In this document: positions 36,064 to 45,069 of the stretch, in pieces
Numbering within the stretch: the stretch's first letter is position 1
Layout: every line of letters begins with the position of its first letter
Assembly (NCBI RefSeq): GCF_020640915.1
Contig: NZ_JADWDC010000027.1
Span: 1 to 58,342, forward strand
Source of the DNA: Waterburya agarophytonicola KI4
Lineage (GTDB): Bacteria > Cyanobacteriota > Cyanobacteriia > Cyanobacteriales > Xenococcaceae
DNA length: 58,342 bases
Direction: 5' to 3'
The notes under the pieces: model-generated
Databases searched by the model: none
Told to the model about the DNA's origin: nothing
The model's input: the letters and a program-made list of their open reading frames with translations, nothing else
Translations under genes and position numbers: made by a program

Positions 36064-37244
36064 ATATATATTCTGGGCAATCTATGCTTGAAACTACAAA
36101 GAATTTCCCACGAAATAGTATTAAGGGTATTTGCCCAGTCTTCGGCGGAAATGCTTAAATCGTTTTGTTGCCCGATCAAAGTAACAATATCCCCCGATCG
36201 CAAATCGGGAATATGATCGACATCTAACATTAGTTGATCCATCGTAATAGAACCAATTTGATCGACCAGCTTTCCTCCTACAATTGCTTGTAAATGATTG
36301 GATAAATTGCGGGGAATACCATCGGCATAACCAATCCCGACTACAGCAATTTTAGTGTCTTTTTTGGTAATAAATTTACGACCATAGCTAACTCCTTCCC
36401 CTGAAGGAATAATTTTAACTTGAGCAATTTTGGCTTTAACTTGTAAAACTGGTTTAAGCTCGATGGAATTACGTAAATGGGGTGCGGGATATAATCCGTA
36501 AAGGGCTAGTCCCACCCGCACGATATCGTAGTGACAGGAGCGATCGCATAAAGTGGCAGCAGAATTGGCTAAATGTATCTGAGGCGGAATATATCCCCCA
36601 TCCTTCAATTGAGTAATAGCATTTTGAAAGCGTTGATGTTGTAAATTCATCGTCGTACGATCGCTTTCATCCGCCGTCGAAAAATGAGAATAAATACTGG
36701 CTATTTTTAAGTTAGATAAAGATTTAACCAGGGACACAAAAGAATTAGCATCTTGCCAGTTTGTTCCCAAGCGAGACATTCCCGTATCCAGCTTAAGATG
36801 GACGGGTAAAGACTTTCCTAAAGAAGCCAACGTGCGATCGAAAACTAATGCTTGTTCTAAATTGCAAATAGTAGGCTCTAATTGCCACGCAGCTATAGCT
36901 TGAATATCTTCGACCGCATTTATTGCCCCCAAAATCAAGATCGGTGCATTTATTCCTGCCTGGCGTAATTCTACCCCTTCTGGGAGGGTAGCAATTGCCA
37001 GACAATCTGCACCATTAGTTAAAGCTGTTTGAGCAACAGCAACAGCACCGTGTCCGTAGGCATCTGCTTTGACTACAGCCATTAATTTTGTTTGTGGCTG
37101 AATAAAATTCTTGAGAGTTTTAACGTTATGGGCTAGTGCTGTTAAATCGATTTCCACCCAGGCGCGTTGACGGTTTACCAAGAAAGATAAAGTGTTTTGT
37201 TGGTGTGTCTTATTAATTTGTCGATCCTGTTGCCCAATCGCCAT
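36060..37244 (-). CDS. alr: Alanine racemase
   Basis: The 394-residue PLP enzyme makes D-Ala for peptidoglycan. It begins the domain with QRAWVEIDLTALAHNVKTL and has VVKADAYGHGAVAVA, with the PLP Lys. HLKLDTGMSRLGT and SIYSHFSTADESD follow. The C-terminal domain carries GEGVSYGRKF and the catalytic-Tyr region VGIGYADGIPRNL. The first 25 residues are extra compared with E. coli Alr and probably disordered. Its stop codon overlaps that of the GGDEF-EAL gene in a shared TTAA. Confidence 0.94.
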   Translation of the reverse strand: MAIGQQDRQINKTHQQNTLSFLVNRQRAWVEIDLTALAHNVKTLKNFIQPQTKLMAVVKADAYGHGAVAVAQTALTNGADCLAIATLPEGVELRQAGINAPILILGAINAVEDIQAIAAWQLEPTICNLEQALVFDRTLASLGKSLPVHLKLDTGMSRLGTNWQDANSFVSLVKSLSNLKIASIYSHFSTADESDRTTMNLQHQRFQNAITQLKDGGYIPPQIHLANSAATLCDRSCHYDIVRVGLALYGLYPAPHLRNSIELKPVLQVKAKIAQVKIIPSGEGVSYGRKFITKKDTKIAVVGIGYADGIPRNLSNHLQAIVGGKLVDQIGSITMDQLMLDVDHIPDLRSGDIVTLIGQQNDLSISAEDWANTLNTISWEILCSFKHRLPRIYI

Positions 37245-37442
37245 ATTAAAATTAATTTTGTGACTTTTTGCTGCTGGTATTATTCACAAATATTAGTCCA
37301 GAAAAAGATAAGGTCAAGTTTCTCTTAATAAAGTCAGCAAATCATAATCTTAAAAAGCCTTAAGTAATAGTTACCGAACCACAGTAATTAGTTCAACTGT
37401 GTTACCATCTCTGATAAATAAAATTAATATAAAATCTTTGTT

Positions 37443-37940
37443 ATGGGTAAGGTTTTAGTATTGAATGCTTCCTACGAACCCTTAAATATCACTAGCTGGC
37501 GTAGAGCAGTGGTATTACTCCTCAAGGGTAAAGCAGAGCAACTAGAGCATAAGGGACAAATCGTTTATGCTGATTTTCCCCTACCGACGGTAATTCGCCT
37601 CCGTTATTACGTCAGAGTTCCTTATAAAGAAATTCCTCTCACTCGCCGTAACATTCTAGAGAGAGATGCTAACACTTGTCAATACTGCACGGCAAAAGGA
37701 GATCAACTAACCATCGACCATGTAGTTCCGAGATCCCGTGGAGGAGGAGATACTTGGGAAAATCTCGTCGCAGCTTGTGTTCGGTGTAATGTCAAAAAAG
37801 GTAGTCGAACTCCCAAAGAAGCAGATATGATGCTCCTGACTAAGCCTCGTCGTCCCTATAGCAGTTTGCACTTTGAACTAGTCAAGCACACCAGAGGTAA
37901 TTCTAATCAGGAATGGAAAAAATACGCGATCGGGATTTAA
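37443..37940 (+). CDS. HNH endonuclease family protein
   Basis: The 165-residue protein is a common stand-alone cyanobacterial HNH protein. The N-terminus VLVLNASYEPLNITSWRRAV is followed by RRNILERDANTCQYCTAKGD (first zinc Cys pair) and LTIDHVVPRSRGGGDTWENL (His and Asn of the HNH site). VAACVRCNVKKGSRTPKEA holds the second Cys pair. All core residues are present. Its biological role is not known; no restriction-modification or intron context is seen. Confidence 0.88.
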   Translation: MGKVLVLNASYEPLNITSWRRAVVLLLKGKAEQLEHKGQIVYADFPLPTVIRLRYYVRVPYKEIPLTRRNILERDANTCQYCTAKGDQLTIDHVVPRSRGGGDTWENLVAACVRCNVKKGSRTPKEADMMLLTKPRRPYSSLHFELVKHTRGNSNQEWKKYAIGI

Positions 37941-38056
37941 TTCTAATGGCAGTCGCTTATTATATTGGTTGGTGGTACACTCTAAGCTCTAGATAAATAA
38001 AAATATATAGTTATCCTATACTTGGTAATCTTATAGTTGCCAATAACACTCAACAT

Positions 38057-39289
38057 ATGTCCTCAAACCTCAACACTTCTCTGGAACGTCGTCTGGCTAA
38101 CAAAAAAGAAGTTACTAAAAAGCAGTTAGAAGCGGTAGATAGTAGCCAGTTTAATTCAGAAACTAAAAAAACTAATGACTTAAGTAAAACAGTCGAAAAA
38201 CTAAGTCAAACTTTAGAGAAGCATCGGGGAGAGAAGCAAATTGTTGTGATTCAGGACTTTCCCGATCCTGATGCTTTATCTAGTGCTTGGACTTATCAGC
38301 TAATTGCTGCTAACTATCAAATTAGTTGTGACATTGTTTATGGTGGTACTTTATCCCACCAAGAAAATATTGCTTTAGTTAGGCTTACTGGTCTACCTGC
38401 TCAAAGAATTGTTAGTACTGGGTTAAAAGAAAAAGATTGGTCGGCATATCAAGGATCTGTCTTGATTGATAGCCAAGGTACAAACAGTCAGCTTTATTCT
38501 GTGGTAGAAGATGCAGGTATACCTTTGATTGTAGCCATAGATCACCATAGCAAACAAAAAGATCTAGACGCTGAATTTATCGATCTTCGTCCTCAAACCA
38601 GAGCAACCGCAACCATCCTAACTCAGTATATTCAATCGGGAATGTTAGATTTTGATAGTAGCAACGAGATCCATGTCAAATGTGCTACTGCTTTGATGCA
38701 TGGCTTGAGATCGGATACTAATCGTTTGATGCAAGCCAAGGAAGAAGACTTTATTGCTGCTGCTTATTTGAGTCGTTTTTATGATTCTCAATTGTTAAAT
38801 GCCGTCCTACAATCAGCGCGATCGCGTCGAGTTATGGACGTAATCGAACGAGCTTTAAGAAATCGCATTATTAAAAAGAATTTTTCTATTTCAGGGGTTG
38901 GTTATTTACGTTATGACGACCGGGATGCTATTCCCCAAGCAGCAGATTTTTTGGTAACAGAAGAAGATATTCACACCGCAGTAGTTTATGGCATTGTTCA
39001 TAATGAAGACAACGATAAAGAATTAGTTATTGGTTCGTTAAGAACGACTAAATTAACTTTAGACCCCGATGAATTTATTAAGGAAACTTTGGGTCAAGAT
39101 ACTCAAGGAAGATTCTTTGGTGGCGGTCGATATATGGCTGGTGGATTTGAAATCCCTGTCGGTTTCTTGAATGGTTTTAATGATAATTCAGAATATACTA
39201 AGCTCAAGTGGGAAGTTTTTGATACTCAAATTAAGCAGAAGTTAATGCGTTTGGTTGAGCCTGAAGATAACGTAATTTCAACTGATTAA
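38057..39289 (+). CDS. DHH-family phosphoesterase (NrnA/RecJ-like)
   Basis: The 410-residue soluble protein has the DHH domain: VVIQDFPDPDALSSAWTYQL (metal Asp), SVLIDSQGTNSQL and IVAIDHHSKQKDL (DHH motif). A DHHA1-type domain ends near FFGGGRYMAGGFEIP. The family includes oligoribonucleases, pAp phosphatases and cyclic-dinucleotide linear-product hydrolases. Residues 1-60 are polar and probably disordered. A role in nano-RNA or pGpG turnover is possible but not shown. It lies 34 bp before rsmD and may be co-transcribed. Confidence 0.85.
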   Translation: MSSNLNTSLERRLANKKEVTKKQLEAVDSSQFNSETKKTNDLSKTVEKLSQTLEKHRGEKQIVVIQDFPDPDALSSAWTYQLIAANYQISCDIVYGGTLSHQENIALVRLTGLPAQRIVSTGLKEKDWSAYQGSVLIDSQGTNSQLYSVVEDAGIPLIVAIDHHSKQKDLDAEFIDLRPQTRATATILTQYIQSGMLDFDSSNEIHVKCATALMHGLRSDTNRLMQAKEEDFIAAAYLSRFYDSQLLNAVLQSARSRRVMDVIERALRNRIIKKNFSISGVGYLRYDDRDAIPQAADFLVTEEDIHTAVVYGIVHNEDNDKELVIGSLRTTKLTLDPDEFIKETLGQDTQGRFFGGGRYMAGGFEIPVGFLNGFNDNSEYTKLKWEVFDTQIKQKLMRLVEPEDNVISTD

Positions 39290-39323
39290 ACTTGGTCATT
39301 GGTCATTCTCCAAACCATAGGAT

Positions 39324-39866
39324 ATGAGAATTTACGGTAATAGACAGCTAAAAACTTTACCAGGACAAAAAACTCGCCCTACTGCTGCAAGGGTGAGAGA
39401 AGCACTGTTTAATATCTGGCGCGATCGCATTGCTGATTGTCGTTGGTTAGACTTATGTGCGGGAAATGGTTCGATGGGTGCAGAAGCTTTATGTCGCGGT
39501 GCTAGCAAAGTAGTTGGTATCGAAAAATATAGCAAAGCTTGTAGCATAATAGAACAAAATTGGCAGACAATAGCCCGACCAGAACAGTCTTTTCAGGTAA
39601 TTAAAGGTGACGTATTAGTCAAAATCAAAGCATTAGAAGGGCAGCAATTTGATTGGATTTATTTCGATCCGCCCTATGATAGTTATCTCTATTTGCCAGT
39701 TTTAAAAGCGATTTCTGCTCTACAGCTAGTGACCCCAGAAGGAGCGATCGCGGTGGAATATAACCCTAAAATCTGGCAAGCCAAACAAGTACCTGAATTG
39801 GAGATGTATCGTACCACAACCTATGGTAATACAAGCTTAAGTTTTTATGCAGTAAATGTTCGGTAA
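39324..39866 (+). CDS. rsmD: 16S rRNA (guanine966-N2)-methyltransferase RsmD
   Basis: The 180-residue SAM enzyme has the family start MRIYGNRQLKTLPGQKTRPT and VREALFNIWRDRI. The SAM-binding WLDLCAGNGSMGAEALCRGA and the catalytic FDWIYFDPPYDSYLY (DPPY motif) follow. It methylates one guanine of 16S rRNA during small-subunit assembly. Length and motifs fit RsmD well. Confidence 0.92.
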   Translation: MRIYGNRQLKTLPGQKTRPTAARVREALFNIWRDRIADCRWLDLCAGNGSMGAEALCRGASKVVGIEKYSKACSIIEQNWQTIARPEQSFQVIKGDVLVKIKALEGQQFDWIYFDPPYDSYLYLPVLKAISALQLVTPEGAIAVEYNPKIWQAKQVPELEMYRTTTYGNTSLSFYAVNVR

Positions 39867-40525
39867 ATTCCGTTTATAAGCTTAAAGACTAGTACTTTAG
39901 TATTTTTTTTGATCAAGCAAAGAAAAGTTATTATTTCTTATTTTAAGCGACTATTTTACCCCATAGATTCCTCCCTATTTCCACAAATGGTTGCAATATT
40001 TTCCACATTTTACCCAGGTTTTTCCACAGGGCATGACGCAGCAATATACTGTTGAGTATTGAACCGTGGATTTTATAATTTACCAATTATTAATCATTTA
40101 TTAACCATGAAATGCGAATAAATGTAACAAAAAAAGGGTGCTAACCCCATACATTGCGTAAACCAATAAATTTTTACCGACTTGTGTTAATATTTCGTAA
40201 TATTGACAAATGCCCCCCATTTCAGACGACAATGAATCGGTAAGCAATTTAGCAAGCACTCAAAAACTATAGTTTGGTCGCGATCGCCTAAGGCTTTGTT
40301 TTTAGTAATTGAGCAAGGCAATCTGTAAAGCCATTTTTAAAACTTCTCACCTTAGATAGAAGATTTTCTGAACCATCAAAGGTTCGCTGCCTTTTTCAGA
40401 CGGTGCTTGACGTTGACCTTGAAAAGCAGTTAAAAGCACATTGGTTTTGCATTCTTAAACAGAAAGCATTGTTTTGTGTCTCATAAAAACCCAAAAATCA
40501 TATTAATTGGAGCATTTAACCAACC
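39867..40525. other. Long 659-bp spacer with DnaA-box-like cluster
   Basis: The longest gene-free stretch in the window. The left part holds three TTTTCCACA-like 9-mers in 52 bp, followed by an AT-rich stretch (about 40065-40115). The right part (40260-40525) may be a long leader of the DUF2811 gene. It has a weak GAACC/GGTTC hairpin at 40370-40385. No protein frame or recognisable tRNA, RNase P RNA or tmRNA was found. Confidence 0.6.
39977..40028 (+). promoter_or_regulatory. Cluster of three DnaA-box-like sites
   Basis: ATTTCCACA (39977-39985, one mismatch) is followed by TTTTCCACA at 39999-40007 and 40020-40028, all in the same orientation. TTTTCCACA is the DnaA-box form reported in cyanobacteria. 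An AT-rich segment follows. This could be a replication-origin fragment, a DnaA-regulated promoter, or chance in T-rich sequence. Confidence 0.45.
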
Positions 40526-40747
40526 ATGAACTCTAATGTAAGCATCCTGGCAGAAATCCCCGAAGAACTTCATTTATCATTAAAAAACTATTTAGAAACC
40601 CATCCACATTGGGATCAAGATCGGGTTTTTGCTGCGGCTCTATCTTTGTTTCTGTTACAAAACAACAACGGACAAAATAGCGAGGCGTCCCAGAATTATC
40701 GAGCTTGTGCCAGAGTTTATTTAGAAACCCTATTCCAATCTAATTAG
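40526..40747 (+). CDS. DUF2811-family protein
   Basis: The 73-residue protein matches the cyanobacterial DUF2811 pattern: VSILAEIPEELHLSLKNYLE, then THPHWDQDRVFAAALSLFLL, and at the end CARVYLETLFQ. The fold is probably helical and related to ribbon-helix-helix or antitoxin-like proteins. Function is unknown. It lies 40 bp upstream of pth on the same strand, so it is probably co-transcribed with it. Confidence 0.85.
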   Translation: MNSNVSILAEIPEELHLSLKNYLETHPHWDQDRVFAAALSLFLLQNNNGQNSEASQNYRACARVYLETLFQSN

Positions 40748-40787
40748 GTAGTAAAATACTTTATTGCCTATCTTTACTGTTTGTTAA

Positions 40788-41408
40788 TTGGCTGTGAGTA
40801 CTGATTCTACTGCGTTGATAATTCCTGAATTGATTGTTGGCTTGGGTAATCCCGAATCAAAATATGACAATACTAGACACAACATTGGTTTTAGCGCGGT
40901 TGATGAACTAGCTAAAATTTGGCAACTCGATCCCAAAGAACATAAGCGTTTTCAAGGTTTATTTGCTGAAGGTGTCGCTCCAGGAGGTAAGAAAATTCGT
41001 CTGTTGAAGCCTCTTACTTACATGAATCGTTCGGGACAATCAGTCAGAGCAGTCACAGACTGGTATAAGCTCAAGCCTCAATCCGTCTTAGTTATTTATG
41101 ATGATATGGATTTGCCTGTGGGGAGGTTAAGAATGCGCCTCACAGGCTCGGCAGGAGGGCATAATGGAATGAAGTCGATTATTTCTCATTTAGGAGGAAA
41201 AGACTTTCCTCGCCTGAGAATTGGTATCGGTAAATCGGCTGATGGAAAACAAACAGTGACCCACGTTTTGGGTAAATTTGCTTCTGCTGAGAACAAAATA
41301 ATTGAAGAAGTTTTGTATGTTTGTGTTAAAGCGATCGAATTTAGTTTAAAAGAAGGGATAGAAAAATCAATGAGTCGCTACAACAGCTTTTCGGTCAATA
41401 TCGAATAA
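40788..41408 (+). CDS. pth: Peptidyl-tRNA hydrolase
   Basis: The 206-residue enzyme recycles peptidyl-tRNA released from stalled ribosomes. It contains LIVGLGNPESKYDNTRHNIG (catalytic His), LLKPLTYMNRSGQSV, VIYDDMDLPVGRLRMRL (catalytic Asp) and SAGGHNGMKSIISHLGGKDF, then RLRIGIGK. TTG 40788 and GTG 40794 are both possible starts; no clear ribosome site decides. It ends with a hairpin terminator. Confidence 0.94.
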   Translation: MAVSTDSTALIIPELIVGLGNPESKYDNTRHNIGFSAVDELAKIWQLDPKEHKRFQGLFAEGVAPGGKKIRLLKPLTYMNRSGQSVRAVTDWYKLKPQSVLVIYDDMDLPVGRLRMRLTGSAGGHNGMKSIISHLGGKDFPRLRIGIGKSADGKQTVTHVLGKFASAENKIIEEVLYVCVKAIEFSLKEGIEKSMSRYNSFSVNIE

Positions 41409-41740
41409 TACAAATTTTGACGAACAAATAAAAAACCCCAGCTACCAGACTGGAGTTTATCAGGAGAAGTTGATTTTGAGAAGATTGTTGACTTGCTTTC
41501 GCACTCTGTTGCCAATAAATTTAACTGAGTAACTTGTAGATAAAAAACTAAATATATAAATATAAAACGTTGAATACACTTAGAAGTATTGCCCTGAGTT
41601 AATTTAAACTCCGAATTAATGCTATCTAAATGATTTCTATTTATCTATTAACTACCTTTGTTAACTTATGTTTCTAAATATAGCAGATATTTGTTAATTT
41701 ATGTAACTTTTTTTAATTTTTAGCAGGAGATAAACTCAAA
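41409..41740. other. Spacer between pth and a methyltransferase gene
   Basis: The 332 bp contain the pth terminator at the left and then about 270 bp of AT-rich DNA. GCAGGAGA before the methyltransferase ATG is a good ribosome site. Nothing else is evident. Confidence 0.5.
41432..41460 (+). terminator. Terminator of pth
   Basis: AAACCCCAG pairs with CTGGAGTTT (one mismatch) across an 8-nt loop. The structure is flanked by A-rich and T-rich sequence. It starts about 25 bp after the pth stop. Confidence 0.6.
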
Positions 41741-42586
41741 ATGACCAACTCCCAAGCTTGGCATGGAGATGTATCGAGCCTATTAAACAATATTTATCGT
41801 TGTGCAGATAAAAGTAGTTGGTATGGCAGTGTAATAGATGCTTATGATCGCACTAGACCCAGATATCCCGCTATATTGCTCGACAAAATGCAAAATATAG
41901 CACAACTCAAGCCAGGGAAAGAAGTCTTGGAAATTGGTTCGGGGCCTGGTATTGCTACTATTGAGTTAGCTAAATTAGGATTGAATATAGTTGCAGTCGA
42001 GCCGAATTTATCCGCTTGCCAATTAGCCAAACAAAAATGTATCGATTATCCCCAGGTAAAGTTTGTCAACAGTACTTTTGAAGAGTGGGGTTTGGAGGAG
42101 CAAAAATTTGATGCCATAATTGCTACAACTTCTTTTCATTGGGTAACACCAGAAGTGAGGATGAAAAAAACCGCATCCGCTTTAAAAGATGATGGTTATT
42201 TAGTTTTATTGTGGAATACTCCGCCCCAACCTAGTTATGAAGTAGCTCAAGAATTAACTCCAATTTATCAGACCCATGCACCAGAATTAGCACCACAGGA
42301 AGATCTGCAAAATCATCAGAAAAATATCGGTAAGTTTGGTCGAGAAATAATCGATTCGGGCTACTATCAAGACTTAGTCAGGGAACAAATCATTTGTCAG
42401 GTCAGTTATACAGTCGATGAATATTTAACTTTATTGACTACTCTTTCTTCGTTTATCAGATTAGAATCATCCTCAAGAAATACTTTGTTAGCAGAGTTAA
42501 AACAAGTATTGGGATCGAGTTATGGCGATCGCTTGGAATTGTTTTATCTTTCTATGTTTCAGATTGCTTCCAAATCACTTTACTAA
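41741..42586 (+). CDS. Class I SAM-dependent methyltransferase
   Basis: The 281-residue protein has a methyltransferase fold. VLEIGSGPGIATIELAKLG is motif I, and IVAVEPNLSACQLAKQK is the acidic loop. FDAIIATTSFHWVTPEVRMK matches the Methyltransf_11/25 group. The C-terminal third (about residues 180-281) is probably substrate-binding. The substrate cannot be inferred, and it has no operon partner. It starts at ATG with AGGAGA upstream. Confidence 0.85.
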   Translation: MTNSQAWHGDVSSLLNNIYRCADKSSWYGSVIDAYDRTRPRYPAILLDKMQNIAQLKPGKEVLEIGSGPGIATIELAKLGLNIVAVEPNLSACQLAKQKCIDYPQVKFVNSTFEEWGLEEQKFDAIIATTSFHWVTPEVRMKKTASALKDDGYLVLLWNTPPQPSYEVAQELTPIYQTHAPELAPQEDLQNHQKNIGKFGREIIDSGYYQDLVREQIICQVSYTVDEYLTLLTTLSSFIRLESSSRNTLLAELKQVLGSSYGDRLELFYLSMFQIASKSLY

Positions 42587-42789
42587 TTTCTAGATCTCGA
42601 CCGCAGAAGACAAAATCGTCCCAAATCATAAAAGTAAAAGATAGACATAACTATAAAAGTGATCTATGTTGTTGGCATTAAATAATTATGCACCGATAAT
42701 TATCTAAAAGGCTGAATGTAAAACTACAAGTTTCCCCTGTCAGTCTGTAAATTATTCTTTTCTAAATTCTTAGTTTACTGCTTAAAATT

Positions 42790-43503
42790 ATGCATACAGC
42801 TTCTGCAAAAATCTTAGTCGTAGATGACGATCCTGCAATTCGTAATTTAATATATCGTTTTCTCAGTCAAAAAAACTATTTGCTGGAGTCAGCCGAAAAC
42901 GGGCAAACTGCATTAAAAATTTTTGAACAGTTCAACCCAGATTTAGTAATACTTGACGTTAATCTTCCCGATGCTCTGGGCTACAATCTTTGTCAAGAAA
43001 TGCAGAGCAATACTGATGTATTTATTCTGATGCTAACCAGCCGTTCTGATGCAGCTGACAAAAAAGAAGGATTTTTAAAAGGCGCAGATGACTATTTAAC
43101 CAAACCTTTCGATCTCCAAGAATTGGAATATCGTGTCAAAGCTATTTTAAAACGACAAAGAACAGTTACAACATCAGAGAAACAACCTTTAGTATTTAGC
43201 AATCTGATCATAGATCCCGTACGTAGAGAAGTGAAAATCAATGAGGAATTAATTCCATTAACAGCATTAGAATTCGATCTACTGCATTTTTTAGCCACCA
43301 GACCTGGAAGAGTATGGCGAAGAGACGAGCTAATTCAAAATGTTTGGGATTATGACTATGTAGGGGATCAAAGAGTTGTGGATGTCCATATCGGTCAAAT
43401 CAGGAAAAAAATTGAGATAGATTGTGCCGAACCTTGTTTTATTCAGACTGTTCGGGGTGTTGGCTATAAATTTGAAGTTGATAGTGTATCGAGTACAATT
43501 TAA
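42790..43503 (+). CDS. OmpR/PhoB-family response regulator
   Basis: The 237-residue protein has a receiver (ILVVDDDPAIRNLIYRFL, DLVILDVNLPDALGYNL, DDYLTKPFDLQELEYRV). A winged-helix DNA-binding domain follows (LIIDPVRREVKINEELIPLT, ALEFDLLHFLATRPGRVWRR and YDYVGDQRVVDVHIGQIRKK, ending TVRGVGYKFE). All receiver active residues appear present. No cognate kinase is adjacent, so the signal is unknown. Confidence 0.92.
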   Translation: MHTASAKILVVDDDPAIRNLIYRFLSQKNYLLESAENGQTALKIFEQFNPDLVILDVNLPDALGYNLCQEMQSNTDVFILMLTSRSDAADKKEGFLKGADDYLTKPFDLQELEYRVKAILKRQRTVTTSEKQPLVFSNLIIDPVRREVKINEELIPLTALEFDLLHFLATRPGRVWRRDELIQNVWDYDYVGDQRVVDVHIGQIRKKIEIDCAEPCFIQTVRGVGYKFEVDSVSSTI

Positions 43504-43561
43504 TATTTTATTGGAATAACATTAGATCTAGATCGGATCAACTAACCTCATTTTAATTTTA

Positions 43562-44083
43562 TTAAACCAAAGTATCTACAATTGCTTTTTGAATTGCTTC
43601 TTGCTGTTCGACATCATAGCCCCAACGCTCTATAAAATCATCATAATAACCTTTTCCAGTAGAGATTGTGGTTTTTAGTTTTTCGAGTTCTTGATCGATT
43701 TGATCTAGTTTGATTTGCTGAATTAAATTGCTAGTACGTCGATAAACTTTTTGCGAACCTCGGACATTATCTAGGTCTCCATTACGAGCATGAGCGATCG
43801 CCATGGCAGAGGACATAGCTAAATTTTTAACTAATAATTCACTCACTATTTCTATCGAAGATTTTAAGCCATTAATCGTACCTAGAGAAGGTCTATCTGC
43901 CAATAACATGTCACTGGTTAAGTAAGTTACAAAAAATCCTCTTCCGCCATTTTTGGTACTTACTATAGAGGAAACTTCTTTTTCTATGTTGGTTTCGTCT
44001 AATTTGCCAGCATTTATTTTATTCATTAATGATTGAGTCGCTTCGATAGCTTGAGGAAATGAGAGGGATTTATTGATTGTCAT
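43562..44083 (-). CDS. Conserved-looking hypothetical cytoplasmic protein
   Basis: The 173-residue protein is mostly helical and soluble, with no signal peptide. Central features are GGRGFFVTYLTSDMLLADRP and NLAMSSAMAIAHARNGDLDN. The C-terminus contains TGKGYYDDFIERWGYDVEQQ. I do not recognise a named family, although the composition is reminiscent of small cyanobacterial conserved proteins. It lies downstream of psbJ on the same strand but is separated by a terminator. Confidence 0.6.
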   Translation of the reverse strand: MTINKSLSFPQAIEATQSLMNKINAGKLDETNIEKEVSSIVSTKNGGRGFFVTYLTSDMLLADRPSLGTINGLKSSIEIVSELLVKNLAMSSAMAIAHARNGDLDNVRGSQKVYRRTSNLIQQIKLDQIDQELEKLKTTISTGKGYYDDFIERWGYDVEQQEAIQKAIVDTLV

Positions 44084-44173
44084 GGGTTCAAAGTAGGATA
44101 ATTTACTACTAATAATATATTAAGAAATATGTTATTCAAGATAAAATTAATAATTAATATGCGAGAACAATAC

Positions 44174-44209
44174 CAAAAAACCGCCTAGCAAAATACTGGG
44201 CGGTTTTTA
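44174..44209 (-). terminator. Terminator of the psbEFLJ operon
   Basis: AAAAACCGCC(T)AG and CT(G)GGCGGTTTTT form a GC-rich stem of about 11 bp. On the minus strand it is followed by a T-run and lies about 50 bp after the psbJ stop codon. It may also stop transcription from the other side. Confidence 0.8.
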
Positions 44210-44257
44210 ATACCTATTGGTTCTACTTTTAAAGGTGTAATTAGACGGTATTAAACT

Positions 44258-44377
44258 CTACATTCCAGAGCCAACACCAGCATAAGCACCGTAGAAAAAG
44301 ACACCAACAACTGCGATGACACCCATGCCAGCAACTGTTGCCACAATCCACAAAGGAATTCTTCCATCTGCAAACAT
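44258..44377 (-). CDS. psbJ: Photosystem II subunit PsbJ
   Basis: A 39-residue protein reads [20 protein letters not shown], then continues through a single span to [10 protein letters not shown], matching PsbJ. PsbJ sits near the QB exit channel and cytochrome b559. It is the last gene of psbEFLJ, separated from psbL by 52 bp. Confidence 0.96.
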   Translation of the reverse strand: MFADGRIPLWIVATVAGMGVIAVVGVFFYGAYAGVGSGM

Positions 44378-44429
44378 TGTTATAAATCTCCTACTTGCTA
44401 TTAATAATTAAATCGGTCAGAGTGTCGTT

Positions 44430-44549
44430 CTAGTTAAAGAAGTAACTAGAGAAAAGAATGCCAAGAACAGCAATCAAAAGTAAACCCAGATAAAGGGAAG
44501 TACGATTTAGCTCTACTGGCTGTCTATTAGGATTTGTTTGCTTATCCAT
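44430..44549 (-). CDS. psbL: Photosystem II subunit PsbL
   Basis: A 39-residue protein with the PsbL N-terminus [20 protein letters not shown] and the C-terminal [10 protein letters not shown]. PsbL helps dimerise the photosystem II core and protects against back-flow of electrons from plastoquinone. It lies 16 bp after the psbF stop. Confidence 0.97.
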   Translation of the reverse strand: MDKQTNPNRQPVELNRTSLYLGLLLIAVLGILFSSYFFN

Positions 44550-44565
44550 GGTTTGTGTGATGCTC

Positions 44566-44700
44566 CTATCGTTGGATGAATTGCATAGAGGCGATCGCCC
44601 CTAAAAAGAATACAGTGGGTACTGCAAGAGTGTGGATTGCCAACCATCTAACGGTAAAGATGGGGTAAGAAATGGGTTGATTAGGACTATTGCCTGTCAT
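44566..44700 (-). CDS. psbF: Cytochrome b559 beta subunit
   Basis: A 44-residue protein with [20 protein letters not shown] and the C-terminal ASMQFIQR. The His in AIHTLAVP is the heme ligand. With PsbE it forms cytochrome b559 of photosystem II. It lies 30 bp after the psbE stop. Confidence 0.97.
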   Translation of the reverse strand: MTGNSPNQPISYPIFTVRWLAIHTLAVPTVFFLGAIASMQFIQR

Positions 44701-44730
44701 ATTTTTTTCCTATTATTTTGTCAACAAATT

Positions 44731-44976
44731 TTATTGATTAAATTCTTTGATTTGCTCTTTTGCGTCATAGCGATCGCTAATTACGGGTAACTCGATTCGA
44801 TCCTGAGTAAAGTACTCATTAGGACGGGGAGTGCCAAAAGCATCGTAAGCAAGTCCAGTGCTAACAAATAACCATCCTGCAACAAACAACATGGGAATAG
44901 TAACGCTATGGATTACCCAATAACGAATGCTCGTAATAATATCGGAAAATGGACGTTCTCCAGTATCTCCTGCCAT
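44731..44976 (-). CDS. psbE: Cytochrome b559 alpha subunit
   Basis: The 81-residue protein reads [20 protein letters not shown] at the start, with the heme-ligand His in VIHSVT. One membrane span follows, then the lumenal [16 protein letters not shown]. It is essential for photosystem II assembly. It is first of psbEFLJ and follows ycf48, as in most cyanobacteria. Confidence 0.97.
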   Translation of the reverse strand: MAGDTGERPFSDIITSIRYWVIHSVTIPMLFVAGWLFVSTGLAYDAFGTPRPNEYFTQDRIELPVISDRYDAKEQIKEFNQ

Positions 44977-45069
44977 AATTTCTATTTCTCCTTATTAAAA
45001 GTTTTAAAGCTTTCTACATAATACGAAACAAAGGTATCTGCCTACAACCATAAAAGTTTCCAAAAACTT

